Shown piece by piece: positions 8,193 to 16,545 of a DNA stretch of 64,000 nucleotides (the first letter of the stretch is position 1; each line of letters begins with the position of its first letter). Under the pieces are notes generated by a model. It saw nothing but the letters and a program-made list of their open reading frames with translations, was not told the DNA's origin and did no database searches. Origin of the DNA: Brooklawnia sp032229645 (GTDB lineage: Bacteria; Actinomycetota; Actinomycetes; Propionibacteriales; Propionibacteriaceae). The translations under genes were made by a program, and so were the position numbers. Location: positions 124,001-188,000 of the forward strand of contig CAVRLB010000004.1 of the NCBI GenBank assembly GCA_963722295.1, written 5' to 3'.

Positions 8193-9299
8193 TCAGTGGA
8201 TGATCAAGTCGATGCGCTGGAAGGACTTCACCTCGGTGTATCCGGTGGTCGCAAGTGTGCGGCGCAGCGCACCAACCATGTTCATGGTGCCGTCCGGCGA
8301 ATGCGACGGGCCGAGCACGACCTCCTTCAGGCTGCCGACTTGCCCCACCTCGACGCGGCGTCCGCGCGGCAGGTTTTCGTGCCAGGCCTCGGCACCCCAA
8401 TGCCAGCCACTGCCGGGTGCCTCGGTGGCGCGGGCCAGCGGCGTGCCCAGCATCGCGGCATCGGCACCGCAGGCCAGCGCCTTGACGACATCGCCCGAGT
8501 AGCCCATGGAACCGTCGGCGATCACATGCACGTAGCGGCCTCCCGACTCGTCCAGGTAGTCGCGACGGGCCTCGGCGACATCCGAGATGGCGGTGGCCAT
8601 CGGCACCTCCATGCCCAGCACCTGCCGGTTGGTCGAGGTGGCGGCACCGCCGAAGCCGACCAGCACGCCGGCCGCGCCGGTACGCATCAGGTGCAGTGCG
8701 GTCTGGTAGGTCGCGCAGCCGCCCACGATGACCGGCACGTCGAGGTCATAGATGAACCGGGTCAGATCGAGCGGCTCGACCGCGTTGGAGACATGCTGGG
8801 CGCTGACCGCAGTGCCGCGCACCACGAAGAAGTCCAGGCCGGAGGCCTCGATGACTGCCGCGAACTCCTGGGTGTTCTGCGGGCTGAGCGCGCCGGCGAC
8901 CGGCACGCCCGCCTCCCGGATTTCGCGCAGCCGCTCGGAGATCAGCTCTGCCTTGATCGGCTCGGCGTAGACCTCTTGCAGCCTGCGGGTGGCCTCGGCC
9001 TCATCGGTGATCGCTGCGAGTTCGTCGAGCAGCGGCTGGGGGTCGGCGTAACGCGTCCACACACCCTCCAGGTTGAGCACCCCCATCCCGCCGAGGCGAC
9101 CGAACGCGATCGCGGTCGATGGGCTCATCACTGAGTCCATCGGTGCGGCCATCAGCGGGAAGTCGAAGGTGATGGCATCGATGCGCCACTCCAGATCGAT
9201 GGTCTCGATCCCCCGGGTGCGGCGAGTGGGCATGATCGCTACATCATCCAGCGAGAACGCCTGCGCGGCGCGCTTGCTTCGTCCGATGTCGTACAACAT
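8193..9299 (-). CDS. guaB3: GuaB3 family IMP dehydrogenase-related protein
   Basis: The protein is a TIM barrel related to IMP dehydrogenase but without CBS domains. It has the GuaB3-like N-terminus MLYDIGRSKRAAQAFSLDDV and a C-terminal FQRIDLIIH. The catalytic-Cys loop of GuaB (GSICTTR) is replaced here by AATSTNR, so the nucleophile is absent. Start 9299 is supported by GGAGGATCC just upstream and gives 368 residues. GuaB3 proteins are typical of actinobacteria; their exact reaction is less certain than that of GuaB. Confidence 0.9.
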   Translation of the reverse strand: MLYDIGRSKRAAQAFSLDDVAIMPTRRTRGIETIDLEWRIDAITFDFPLMAAPMDSVMSPSTAIAFGRLGGMGVLNLEGVWTRYADPQPLLDELAAITDEAEATRRLQEVYAEPIKAELISERLREIREAGVPVAGALSPQNTQEFAAVIEASGLDFFVVRGTAVSAQHVSNAVEPLDLTRFIYDLDVPVIVGGCATYQTALHLMRTGAAGVLVGFGGAATSTNRQVLGMEVPMATAISDVAEARRDYLDESGGRYVHVIADGSMGYSGDVVKALACGADAAMLGTPLARATEAPGSGWHWGAEAWHENLPRGRRVEVGQVGSLKEVVLGPSHSPDGTMNMVGALRRTLATTGYTEVKSFQRIDLIIH

Positions 9300-9404
9300 G
9301 GATCCTCCAATTCGGCTGAACGCCACACCAATCTAGGCGATCCGGCACGCCGACGCCGACATCGGCCATCAGGCGGGCCTGGGACACGCCGCCCTTGTGC
9401 CCGG

Positions 9405-10922
9405 TCAGTGCTTCACGTAGTTCGGCGCCTCGATCGTCATCTGGATGTCGTGCGGATGCGACTCACGCAGCCCGGAGGCGGTGATCCGGACGAAGCGTCC
9501 GTTGGTCTGCAACTCCGCGATGCTCCGGGCGCCGCAGTAGAACATCGATTGATGCAGCCCGCCGGACAGCTGGTAGAGCACCTGGGACAGTGGCCCGCGG
9601 TAGGGCACCTGGCCCTCGATGCCTTCGGGGATGATCTTGTCGTTGCTGGTCACGTCCGACTGGAAGTAGCGGTCCTTGGAGTAGCTCATGGTGCGCCCTC
9701 GGGTGGCCATCGCACCGAGCGAGCCCATGCCGCGGTAGCTCTTGAACTGCTTGCCGTTGATGAAGACCAACTCGCCAGGGCTCTCTTCACAACCGGCCAG
9801 TAGCGAGCCGAGCATCACGGTGTCGGCACCTGCCACGATTGCCTTGGCGGTGTCGCCGGAGTATTGCAGCCCGCCATCGCCGATCACCGGCACGCCGGCC
9901 GGCTTGGCGGCGCGTGCCGCCTCGTAGATCGCGGTGATCTGGGGCACACCGACGCCCGCGACAACCCGGGTGGTGCAGATCGAGCCGGGCCCGACGCCGA
10001 CCTTGATGCCGTCCACCCCGGCCGCGATGAGCGCCAGGGCCGCCTCATAGGTGGCTACATTGCCGCCGATGATGTCGACATCGCGGGTGGCAGGTTCAGC
10101 CTTGAGTCGCCTGATGAACTCCACCTCAGCCTTGGAGTGGCCGTGGGCGGTATCGACGACCAGGCAGTCGACGCCCTCGTCGACGACGGCCATGGCGCGT
10201 TCCCAGGCGTCCCCGAAGACGCCGACGGCGGCCCCGACGCGCAGCCGGCCCTGGGGGTCCTTACAGGCGTTCGGGTACTGATCGGACTTCACAAAGTCCT
10301 TGAGCGTGATCAGGCCGCGCAGTCGTCCGGCCTCGTCGATGAGCGGAAGCTTCTCGATCTTGTTCTTGGCCAGCAGCCCCAGCGCATCGTCCGACTTGAT
10401 GCCGACCGGAGCGGTGACCAGCGGCATCTTGGTCATCACGTCGCCGACCAGTCGTCCGGGATCGCTCTCGAAGCGCATATCGCGGTTGGTGATGATACCG
10501 AGCAGCATCATCGACGAGTCGACCACCGGAATACCGCTGATGTGGTAGGTGGCACACAACTCGTCGGCCTCGCGCAGGGTCGCGTCCGGGCTGATCGTGA
10601 TCGGCTCATCGATCATGCCGGCCTCGGACCTCTTGACCTGGTCGACCATCCTGGCCTGCTCATCGATCGAGAGGTTGCGGTGCAGGATGCCCAGACCGCC
10701 CTCGCGCGCCATGGCGATGGCCATCCGCTGTTCGGTGACCGTGTCCATGGCTGCTGACAGGAACGGCACGTTGAGGGTGATATTGCGGCTCAGCCGAGCC
10801 CCGGTGCGAACCTCGCTTGGGATGACATCCGATTCCCGGGGCTGTAGTAAGACATCGTCGAACGTCAGGCCGAGAGTCTCGAACATTGGTGGTATTCCGG
10901 CGGGAGTCAACTGTTCAGACAC
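9405..10922 (-). CDS. guaB: Inosine-5'-monophosphate dehydrogenase
   Basis: GuaB oxidises IMP to XMP with NAD, the rate-limiting step to GMP. The 505-residue protein has the barrel start FDDVLLQPRESDV, a central pair of CBS domains (about 110-235), the catalytic cysteine in GPGSICTTRVV, the phosphate-binding DGGLQYSGD and the flap motif GSLGAMATRGR. GTG at 10922 has an AAGGGA ribosome site upstream. It lies 15 nt after the mannosyltransferase gene. Confidence 0.97.
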   Translation of the reverse strand: MSEQLTPAGIPPMFETLGLTFDDVLLQPRESDVIPSEVRTGARLSRNITLNVPFLSAAMDTVTEQRMAIAMAREGGLGILHRNLSIDEQARMVDQVKRSEAGMIDEPITISPDATLREADELCATYHISGIPVVDSSMMLLGIITNRDMRFESDPGRLVGDVMTKMPLVTAPVGIKSDDALGLLAKNKIEKLPLIDEAGRLRGLITLKDFVKSDQYPNACKDPQGRLRVGAAVGVFGDAWERAMAVVDEGVDCLVVDTAHGHSKAEVEFIRRLKAEPATRDVDIIGGNVATYEAALALIAAGVDGIKVGVGPGSICTTRVVAGVGVPQITAIYEAARAAKPAGVPVIGDGGLQYSGDTAKAIVAGADTVMLGSLLAGCEESPGELVFINGKQFKSYRGMGSLGAMATRGRTMSYSKDRYFQSDVTSNDKIIPEGIEGQVPYRGPLSQVLYQLSGGLHQSMFYCGARSIAELQTNGRFVRITASGLRESHPHDIQMTIEAPNYVKH

Positions 10923-10937
10923 CGCACATCCCTTCCA

Positions 10938-12344
10938 TCACACGGCTGGAAAGGGCCAGTTTAGCCGCCCGATCCGACCGCGCCTTGCCCAGTTCGCGAG
11001 CAGCAGCGCCAGGGCCACCCCGATGCCCTGCGCGACCGGGATCGGAAAGCCCGCGTAGTCGAGCAGCACGCTGGTGGTCAGCAGCGCGGCAACGCCGGCC
11101 ATCACCCAGCGACCGGCTGTCCGGCTGATCGCGACCGCCCCCAGCAGCACGCCTCCCCACAGCACATACCACGGCTGCAGGCTTGGGTAGCTGAAGGCGA
11201 AGACGATCAGCGCCCAGGCGGTGAACGCGATCGGACGAGCGGCCGCCTGCTTCCAACCGATCCAGCCGATCGCGGCCAGGCCGATGACCAGGAAGATGGG
11301 CGTGAGCACCGACACGGCACCGCGAAGCGACACCGAGGTGAACATGTCGACCGCGGCTGCCAAGGTGTGGACGATCGATTGGCTGCCGGCGCTTTGCGGC
11401 GAGCCGGACGCGGTTGCCCAGCCGACGCCCCAGCCGGACGCCAGGGTCGGGATCGCGAAGCCGACCACAGTGCCCACCAGACCCAGCGGCAACCGCCACA
11501 GCGCCTTCGGGAAGACTGTCTTCCAGGCCTCCCGGTGCGTTGTGCCGGGGCCCGCTGCGACACCCGCCAGCGCAACGCCGACCATCATCAGGCCAAGCGG
11601 CTGCTTGACGGCCATGGCCAGTCCAACCGCCACGCAGCCGAGCGGCCACCAGTGCTTCCAGCGCAAGGCCAGCCAGATGCCGAAAACGCCAAGCGCTACG
11701 CCCCAGGAGTCGTTATGCCCGCCGCCGATGAAATGGACGATCACCAGTGGATTCAAGACCCCTAGCCAAAGGGTATTTCCGGGCGGTTGGCCGGCAAGTC
11801 GTCCAATGCGCGGCAGGCAGGCGCCGATGCCGATCACCGACAACAAACCGGGCAGCCGCATGGCGAAGACCGACCAGACCGGGTTGGCCCCGCTGATCGC
11901 GACCACCGCGGCCTGGATCTGCAAGGCGAGCGGCGGATAGATGGTGGTGGTGAATTTCCAATAGCTGTCGACGCCGAACTGGAACGGACCGCCGATCGTG
12001 CTGAGCGGGGTCGTATACGGGTTATGCCCCTTGAGCACGATCCAGCCCTGTTCGAGGTAGGCCCAGACATCCTTGCTGAGCAATGGCGGGCAGCAGAGCA
12101 GCGGCAGACACCACAGCGCGAAGATGCGCCAGGCCTGCCGCTGGTCGGCGCCACGCACCTTCAACCAGCCGACGAACAGCAGCGCCACACCGATGGCGGC
12201 GGGCAGCGTGTGAGCCCAGCGGATGGGCAACGGGTTGGATCGTCCGGCGAAGCCCAGCCCCCACGGCGAGGCCAGCCAGGCCGAGATCGCCAACAAGGTG
12301 GTGCCTGCGAGTCCGATCACTGTTCCCCGGCTCGTCTGCTGCAC
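10938..12344 (-). CDS. MptB-like polyprenol-phosphomannose mannosyltransferase
   Basis: The protein has about 12 membrane helices and is of the GT-C fold. An extracellular acidic motif (SKDVWAYLEQGW...GHNPYTTP), a GGGHNDSWG loop and KQP fit the alpha-1,6-mannosyltransferase MptA/MptB family, which extends the mannan core of lipoglycans using polyprenyl-phosphomannose. GTG at 12344 lies 6 nt from TACTAT and would be leaderless; an in-frame GTG at 12374 adds 10 residues. It probably shares a transcript with guaB. The family call is good, the exact linkage is inferred. Confidence 0.75.
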   Translation of the reverse strand: MQQTSRGTVIGLAGTTLLAISAWLASPWGLGFAGRSNPLPIRWAHTLPAAIGVALLFVGWLKVRGADQRQAWRIFALWCLPLLCCPPLLSKDVWAYLEQGWIVLKGHNPYTTPLSTIGGPFQFGVDSYWKFTTTIYPPLALQIQAAVVAISGANPVWSVFAMRLPGLLSVIGIGACLPRIGRLAGQPPGNTLWLGVLNPLVIVHFIGGGHNDSWGVALGVFGIWLALRWKHWWPLGCVAVGLAMAVKQPLGLMMVGVALAGVAAGPGTTHREAWKTVFPKALWRLPLGLVGTVVGFAIPTLASGWGVGWATASGSPQSAGSQSIVHTLAAAVDMFTSVSLRGAVSVLTPIFLVIGLAAIGWIGWKQAAARPIAFTAWALIVFAFSYPSLQPWYVLWGGVLLGAVAISRTAGRWVMAGVAALLTTSVLLDYAGFPIPVAQGIGVALALLLANWARRGRIGRLNWPFPAV

Positions 12345-12447
12345 CCAGGCATAGTAGCCGGTCGGCCAATGCACCGGCCGCGCTGATCATCGGATCGATG
12401 CCGAACCGTCACCGAAGGCATGGCCCCGGGGAATAGCCTCGAACGAG

Positions 12448-12494
12448 CATCGGGTGCAGCCGGATCCCGTGATGGGATCAGGCTGCACCCGATG
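12448..12494. terminator. Long hairpin downstream of groEL
   Basis: Arms 12448-12461 and 12481-12494 (CATCGGGTGCAGCC and its complement) pair over 14 bp. After one mismatch an inner GATCCC/GGGATC stem continues around a 5-nt loop. It lies 26 nt beyond the groEL stop. No U-tract follows on the minus strand. Confidence 0.7.
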
Positions 12495-12519
12495 ACTTTC
12501 GAAATGAGTCGGTCAGCGA

Positions 12520-14112
12520 CTACTTCGCGTCGTCCTCGTCGTCCTTCTGCTCGACAACCAGGGTCTCGGTGGTCAGCAGCAACGAGGCGATGGAGGCCGC
12601 GTTGGCCAGCGCCGAACGGGTCACCTTGACCGGGTCGATGACACCCTGATCGATCAGGTTGCCATACTCGCCGGACTTGGCGTTGTAGCCCTCGTTGGGG
12701 CCGAGTTCGGCAACCTTGGCCACGATCACGTAGCCGGGCACACCGCCGTTCTCAGCGATCCAGCGAAGTGGCTCGACCAGAGCCTGACGCACGGTCTGAA
12801 CGCCGACGCGCTCGTCGTGGTCAGAGACCTCGACATTGTCCAGCACCTTGGCGGCGTGCACCAGAGCAGCGCCACCACCGGCGACGATGCCCTCTTCGAT
12901 CGCAGCGCGGGTAGCCGAGACGGCGTCCTCGATGCGGTGCTTCTTCTCGTTCAGCTCCACCTCGGTGGCAGCCCCGACCTTGATCACGCAGACACCGCCG
13001 GCGAGCTTCGCGACCCGCTCGGCGAGCTTCTCGCGATCCCAATCCGAATCGGTGTGCTCCATCTCGCTGCGCAGCTGCTCGACGCGGGCCTTGACCTCGA
13101 CCTGGTCGCCGGCGCCGTCCACGATGGTGGTGTTGTCCTTGGTGACGACGACGCGACGAGCGCGGCCGAGCACCTCCAGACCCACCTGGTCGAGCTTGAG
13201 GCCGACCTCGGGAGCGACGACCTCGCCGCCGGTCAGGATGGCGATGTCTTGCAGCATGGCCTTGCGGCGGTCACCGAAGGCGGGAGCCTTGACTGCGACG
13301 GCGTTGAAGGTACCGCGGATCTTGTTGACCACCAGAGTCGACAGCGCTTCGCCGTCGACGTCCTCAGCGATGATGACCAGCTGACCGTGGGCGGCGATGA
13401 CCTTCTTGAGCATCGGCAGCAACTCGTTCATGTTGCTGATCTTGCCCTGGTTGATCAGGATGTAGGGATCGTCGAAGACGGCCTCCATGCGGTCCTGATC
13501 GGTCACGAAGTACGCCGAGATATAGCCCTTGTCGAACTGCATGCCCTCGGTGAAGTCGAGCTCGGTGCCCAGGGTGTTCGACTCCTCGACGGTGATGACG
13601 CCATCCTTGCCGACCTTGTCGAAGGCCTGCGCGATGATCTCGCCGATCTCTTCGTCACGGGAGCTGATGGTCGCGACATTGGCCATGTCGGCGGTCGACT
13701 CGACATCGCGGGCTACCGAATGCAGCTCGTCGATCACCAGGCCGACGGCCTTGTCGATGCCACGCTTCAGACCGATCGGGTTGGCACCGGCAGCGACGGC
13801 CCGCAGGCCCACATGCACCAGCGCCTGAGCCAGCACGGTCGCGGTGGTGGTGCCATCGCCGGCGACATCGTTGGTCTTAGTGGCGACCTCTTTGGCGAGC
13901 TGAGCGCCGAGGTTCTCGAAGGGATCGGTGAGGTCCACCTCTTTGGCGACGGTCACACCGTCGTTGGTGATGGTGGGAGCACCGAACTTCTTGTCGAGGA
14001 CGACGTAGCGACCCTTGGGGCCGAGCGTCACCTTGACGGTATTGGCGAGGGTGTCCACACCACGCTCGAGAGAGCGGCGGGCCTCCTCGTCGAACTGAAG
14101 TTGCTTAGCCAT
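12520..14112 (-). CDS. groEL: 60-kDa chaperonin GroEL
   Basis: The chaperonin subunit folds proteins in a double-ring cage with GroES. The 530-residue sequence has the ATP-binding GPKGRYVVLDKKFGAP and DGTTTATVLAQAL motifs, with intact equatorial, intermediate and apical domains. The tail is acidic and Lys-rich (VEQKDDEDDAK) rather than the Gly-Gly-Met repeat of housekeeping GroEL or the His-rich tail of some actinobacterial GroEL1 proteins. It is 11 nt downstream of groES under the same CIRCE-controlled promoter. Confidence 0.97.
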   Translation of the reverse strand: MAKQLQFDEEARRSLERGVDTLANTVKVTLGPKGRYVVLDKKFGAPTITNDGVTVAKEVDLTDPFENLGAQLAKEVATKTNDVAGDGTTTATVLAQALVHVGLRAVAAGANPIGLKRGIDKAVGLVIDELHSVARDVESTADMANVATISSRDEEIGEIIAQAFDKVGKDGVITVEESNTLGTELDFTEGMQFDKGYISAYFVTDQDRMEAVFDDPYILINQGKISNMNELLPMLKKVIAAHGQLVIIAEDVDGEALSTLVVNKIRGTFNAVAVKAPAFGDRRKAMLQDIAILTGGEVVAPEVGLKLDQVGLEVLGRARRVVVTKDNTTIVDGAGDQVEVKARVEQLRSEMEHTDSDWDREKLAERVAKLAGGVCVIKVGAATEVELNEKKHRIEDAVSATRAAIEEGIVAGGGAALVHAAKVLDNVEVSDHDERVGVQTVRQALVEPLRWIAENGGVPGYVIVAKVAELGPNEGYNAKSGEYGNLIDQGVIDPVKVTRSALANAASIASLLLTTETLVVEQKDDEDDAK

Positions 14113-14123
14113 GAATCAGCGCC

Positions 14124-14420
14124 TCACTTCTCGACGACGGCGAGGATGTCGCGCGCGTTGAGCAGCAGGTAGTCAGTAGCGTTGTAGCGCACCTCGGTGC
14201 CGCCGTACTTGCTGAAGATGATGACATCTCCGACCTTGACGTCCATCGGCACGCGGTTGCCCGCATCGTCGATGCGACCCGGGCCGGCGGCGACGACTTT
14301 GCCTTCCTGCGGCTTCTCCTTGGCGGTGTCGGGAATGACCAGACCCGAAGCAGTGGTGGTCTCGGCCTCGAGAGGCTCAACGAGGACGCGGTCCTCGAGC
14401 GGCTTGATCGTGGTTGCCAC
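14124..14420 (-). CDS. groES: 10-kDa co-chaperonin GroES
   Basis: GroES caps the GroEL ring. The GTG at 14420 (VATTIKPLEDRVLV) is preferred, because AAAGGGG lies 7 nt upstream; an in-frame TTG two codons earlier would sit on top of that site. The mobile-loop region (about residues 16-34) and GGTEVRYNATDYLLL near the end are typical. The length is 98 residues. It is the first gene of groES-groEL. Confidence 0.97.
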   Translation of the reverse strand: MATTIKPLEDRVLVEPLEAETTTASGLVIPDTAKEKPQEGKVVAAGPGRIDDAGNRVPMDVKVGDVIIFSKYGGTEVRYNATDYLLLNARDILAVVEK

Positions 14421-14496
14421 GTTCAAACCCCTTTCTGTTGTCTAGGTGTCACGTTGCAGTACGAGCGGGACGTCGTCGCGGGTGCCGTTCCGATCG

Positions 14497-14523
14497 TTGG
14501 CACCCGAGCTGGTCGAGTGCCAG
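14497..14523. promoter_or_regulatory. CIRCE operator, proximal copy
   Basis: TTGGCACCC, a 9-nt spacer, then GAGTGCCAG. The expected HrcA operator is TTAGCACTC-N9-GAGTGCTAA. One arm position is unpaired compared with the distal copy. It lies just downstream of the predicted -10 box, over the likely transcription start. Confidence 0.8.
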
Positions 14524-14528
14524 AAACC

Positions 14529-14558
14529 ACATTAGCCCCGCTATTGGCACTCAGACAA
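14529..14558 (-). promoter_or_regulatory. groES-groEL promoter
   Basis: On the minus strand TTGTCT (14558-14553) and TAATGT (14534-14529) are separated by 18 nt. The -35 box lies inside the distal CIRCE spacer and the proximal CIRCE follows the -10 box, so HrcA could block this promoter from both sides. Confidence 0.6.
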
Positions 14559-14570
14559 GCCGAGTGCCAG
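14544..14570. promoter_or_regulatory. CIRCE operator, distal copy
   Basis: TTGGCACTC, spacer AGACAAGCC, then GAGTGCCAG. Eight positions of each arm pair (TGGCACTC/GAGTGCCA) with the canonical 9-nt spacer. The -35 box of the groES promoter lies in the spacer. Confidence 0.88.
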
Positions 14571-14795
14571 ACCGGGTGAGTGGCGAGCGCGTCGGCGTCG
14601 CCGGCTCGCCCCTTTCGCGTAGCGGCTCCACCCCGCAGAAGCTACCGAAAACCACAGCGACCAGCGAACATTCGGCAGCCGCCGCGACTTTCGCCAGCTG
14701 CTGTTCGACCCGGGGCGGCGGTGCGCCGCGTCGAGGATCTGTGCAATGCACAGCGGAGCGGCCATCGATGGCTCGCTGGGACGGCAACCAAACGC
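14571..14795. other. Non-coding spacer upstream of the groES promoter
   Basis: No gene is evident. The stretch holds a perfect CTGTGC-AAT-GCACAG palindrome (14739-14753) and a degenerate CTACCGAAAAC...CAGCG block (14640-14670) resembling the repeats at 39301-39383. It also contains the 3' flank of the methyltransferase gene ending at 14796. Confidence 0.5.
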
Positions 14796-15950
14796 TCAGA
14801 GCCGACGGCAGACCAGGGCCTTCGTCCCAGTGGTGGTGCGTGCGATGACCAGGGTCGCGGCATTCGGGCCCGAGGGCTTCAGGCTGCGGCGCAACTGCGC
14901 CGGGTCGATGTCCACCGCCCGCTTCTTGATCTCCAGGGTGCCGATCTTATTGGTGCGTACCCAGGCCTTGAGCACCTTGACGTTGAAGTCAAGCATCTCC
15001 AGCACCTCGAAGCAGGACGCGAAGGGCGTCTCGACGAACTCATCGCTCGACAAATAGGCCACCTCGGGGTGCAGCAGCCAGGTCCTGGGGCTGATCCGGC
15101 CGATCGCCTTGGCCCGGATGACAGCGCCGTTCGGGTCGAGCAGAAATCGTCCGGGGGCGGCGACGACAAGCTCGGACGCAAGCGGATCCGCCTCGATCCG
15201 GTCGTCGCCGGGCAGCAGCACAGCCGCGCTGGCACCTGCCTGCTCCGGTCCGAGCCTCCAGAGCCCGGCCTCGACGACATCGCCGCGATCCGACACCCAG
15301 CAGGCCTCGACACCGTCCGGGATGAGCTCGCGCGGCACCCCGGGGCCGAGTTTGACGCAGATCGGTAGCCCGCTGTCGAGCAGCCCGAGCACGAAATCCC
15401 AGGACGGGCTGAAGTCCGCGACCCGCCAGCTGCGTCCGGCGGCGGTGCGGCGGCCCGGGTCGACGAAAACACCGGTGGCCGGCTCGGACGAGGCCAACAA
15501 TCGGGGCCCGACAAGGGTCGCGTCGCCGCAGATCACCTCAGCGCCCGGAAGATTCGCACGAGCCAGTTCGGCGGTCAACGGATCGGCCTCCACGGCGACG
15601 ACATCCAGTCCCGCGTCGAGAAACGCCAGGGCGTCCGAACCGATGCCACAGCCCAGGTCGATCACCCGCCGCACTCCGGCAGCCCTGAAACGCTCTGCTC
15701 GCCATGCCGCGACCGAGGAACGAGAGGCCTGCTCCAAACCGTCGCGGGTGAACCACCTCGTGGCTGCCCGGTCGCCGAACTTGGTCCGGGCCTTGCGGCG
15801 CAGGCTCGCCTGAGTCAGCGCGAACGCCGCCACCTCGGGCGCAAATCGGGCACGCAGTCGTGCGGCAGCTCCGAGTGATTCGGGGTCGGCCTCGGCCATG
15901 GCTGCCTCGGTGGCCGCCACTCGTTCATCCCAGGACGCCTGCTCGCTCAC
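14796..15950 (-). CDS. THUMP-like class I SAM-dependent methyltransferase
   Basis: The protein has an N-terminal helical region and a Rossmann methyltransferase core with motif I VIDLGCGIGSDALAFL, an acidic VEADP motif, and FVDPGRR in place of the usual NPPY. The C-terminal part resembles the THUMP-like domain family common in actinobacteria. GTG at 15950, with GAAGGTGAG upstream, is preferred to a TTG 33 nt earlier, giving 384 residues. RNA is the probable substrate because of the THUMP resemblance, but the target is unknown. Confidence 0.8.
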   Translation of the reverse strand: MSEQASWDERVAATEAAMAEADPESLGAAARLRARFAPEVAAFALTQASLRRKARTKFGDRAATRWFTRDGLEQASRSSVAAWRAERFRAAGVRRVIDLGCGIGSDALAFLDAGLDVVAVEADPLTAELARANLPGAEVICGDATLVGPRLLASSEPATGVFVDPGRRTAAGRSWRVADFSPSWDFVLGLLDSGLPICVKLGPGVPRELIPDGVEACWVSDRGDVVEAGLWRLGPEQAGASAAVLLPGDDRIEADPLASELVVAAPGRFLLDPNGAVIRAKAIGRISPRTWLLHPEVAYLSSDEFVETPFASCFEVLEMLDFNVKVLKAWVRTNKIGTLEIKKRAVDIDPAQLRRSLKPSGPNAATLVIARTTTGTKALVCRRL

Positions 15951-16026
15951 CGCCGACTCACCTTCACGCCTCGCCCGACCCAATTCGGCACGACCCTGTT
16001 AAGCACGGTTCCCATTCAATCCGGGC

Positions 16027-16515
16027 TCACCGGACGACACCGGACCAGCCGAGCGGGCGTCCGTCCTGATAGGGAATAACCAGGTGAAACTGCTCGATCG
16101 AACGATCGAACGTCTGCGGTAGGAAGAAGCGGTCGCCCTCCCACATCGGCAGCTCGGCGAGCGCCGCGATCGGCTGCCAGGCCAGCGGCCCTTCAGCATT
16201 GCGGTCGGGAATCTCGCCGGCCCATTCGTCCACCACGAAGATGAATCCGAAAACGGACGCGCCATCTGCGTGGAAGCCCGGCCAGCTGACGGTGCCGCGC
16301 AGCCGCATGGAGACGACCTCGATGCCGGCCTCCTCGCGCAGCTCGCGAGCCATCCCCGACCAGACGTCCTCGTTCGCCTCGACCTTGCCGCCAAGCCCGT
16401 TCCATTTGCCCAGCTGTTCGTCGTCCGACCGACCGACGCGATGCACCATCAGCACCTGATCGCCGTCCGGGGACATGACGAAGCCGAGCGTGGTCAGCTC
16501 CGGACTGAAGGGCAT
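16027..16515 (-). CDS. NUDIX hydrolase (MutT-like)
   Basis: This 162-residue protein contains a perfect Nudix box: GKVEANEDVWSGMARELREE followed by AGI, matching Gx5Ex7REUXEEXGU. MutT-like enzymes hydrolyse oxidised nucleoside triphosphates such as 8-oxo-dGTP, but related Nudix proteins use other nucleotides, so the substrate is inferred. ATG at 16515 has a GAGGTG ribosome site. It lies 30 nt after tsaD on the same strand. Confidence 0.88.
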   Translation of the reverse strand: MPFSPELTTLGFVMSPDGDQVLMVHRVGRSDDEQLGKWNGLGGKVEANEDVWSGMARELREEAGIEVVSMRLRGTVSWPGFHADGASVFGFIFVVDEWAGEIPDRNAEGPLAWQPIAALAELPMWEGDRFFLPQTFDRSIEQFHLVIPYQDGRPLGWSGVVR

Positions 16516-16545
16516 AGCGGTCGCACCTCGGGCAGGATCGAAGGG

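Noticed and set aside
12817..14172. 451-codon frame antisense to groEL
   Set aside because: Shadow of a strongly biased gene; no start signal or motifs.
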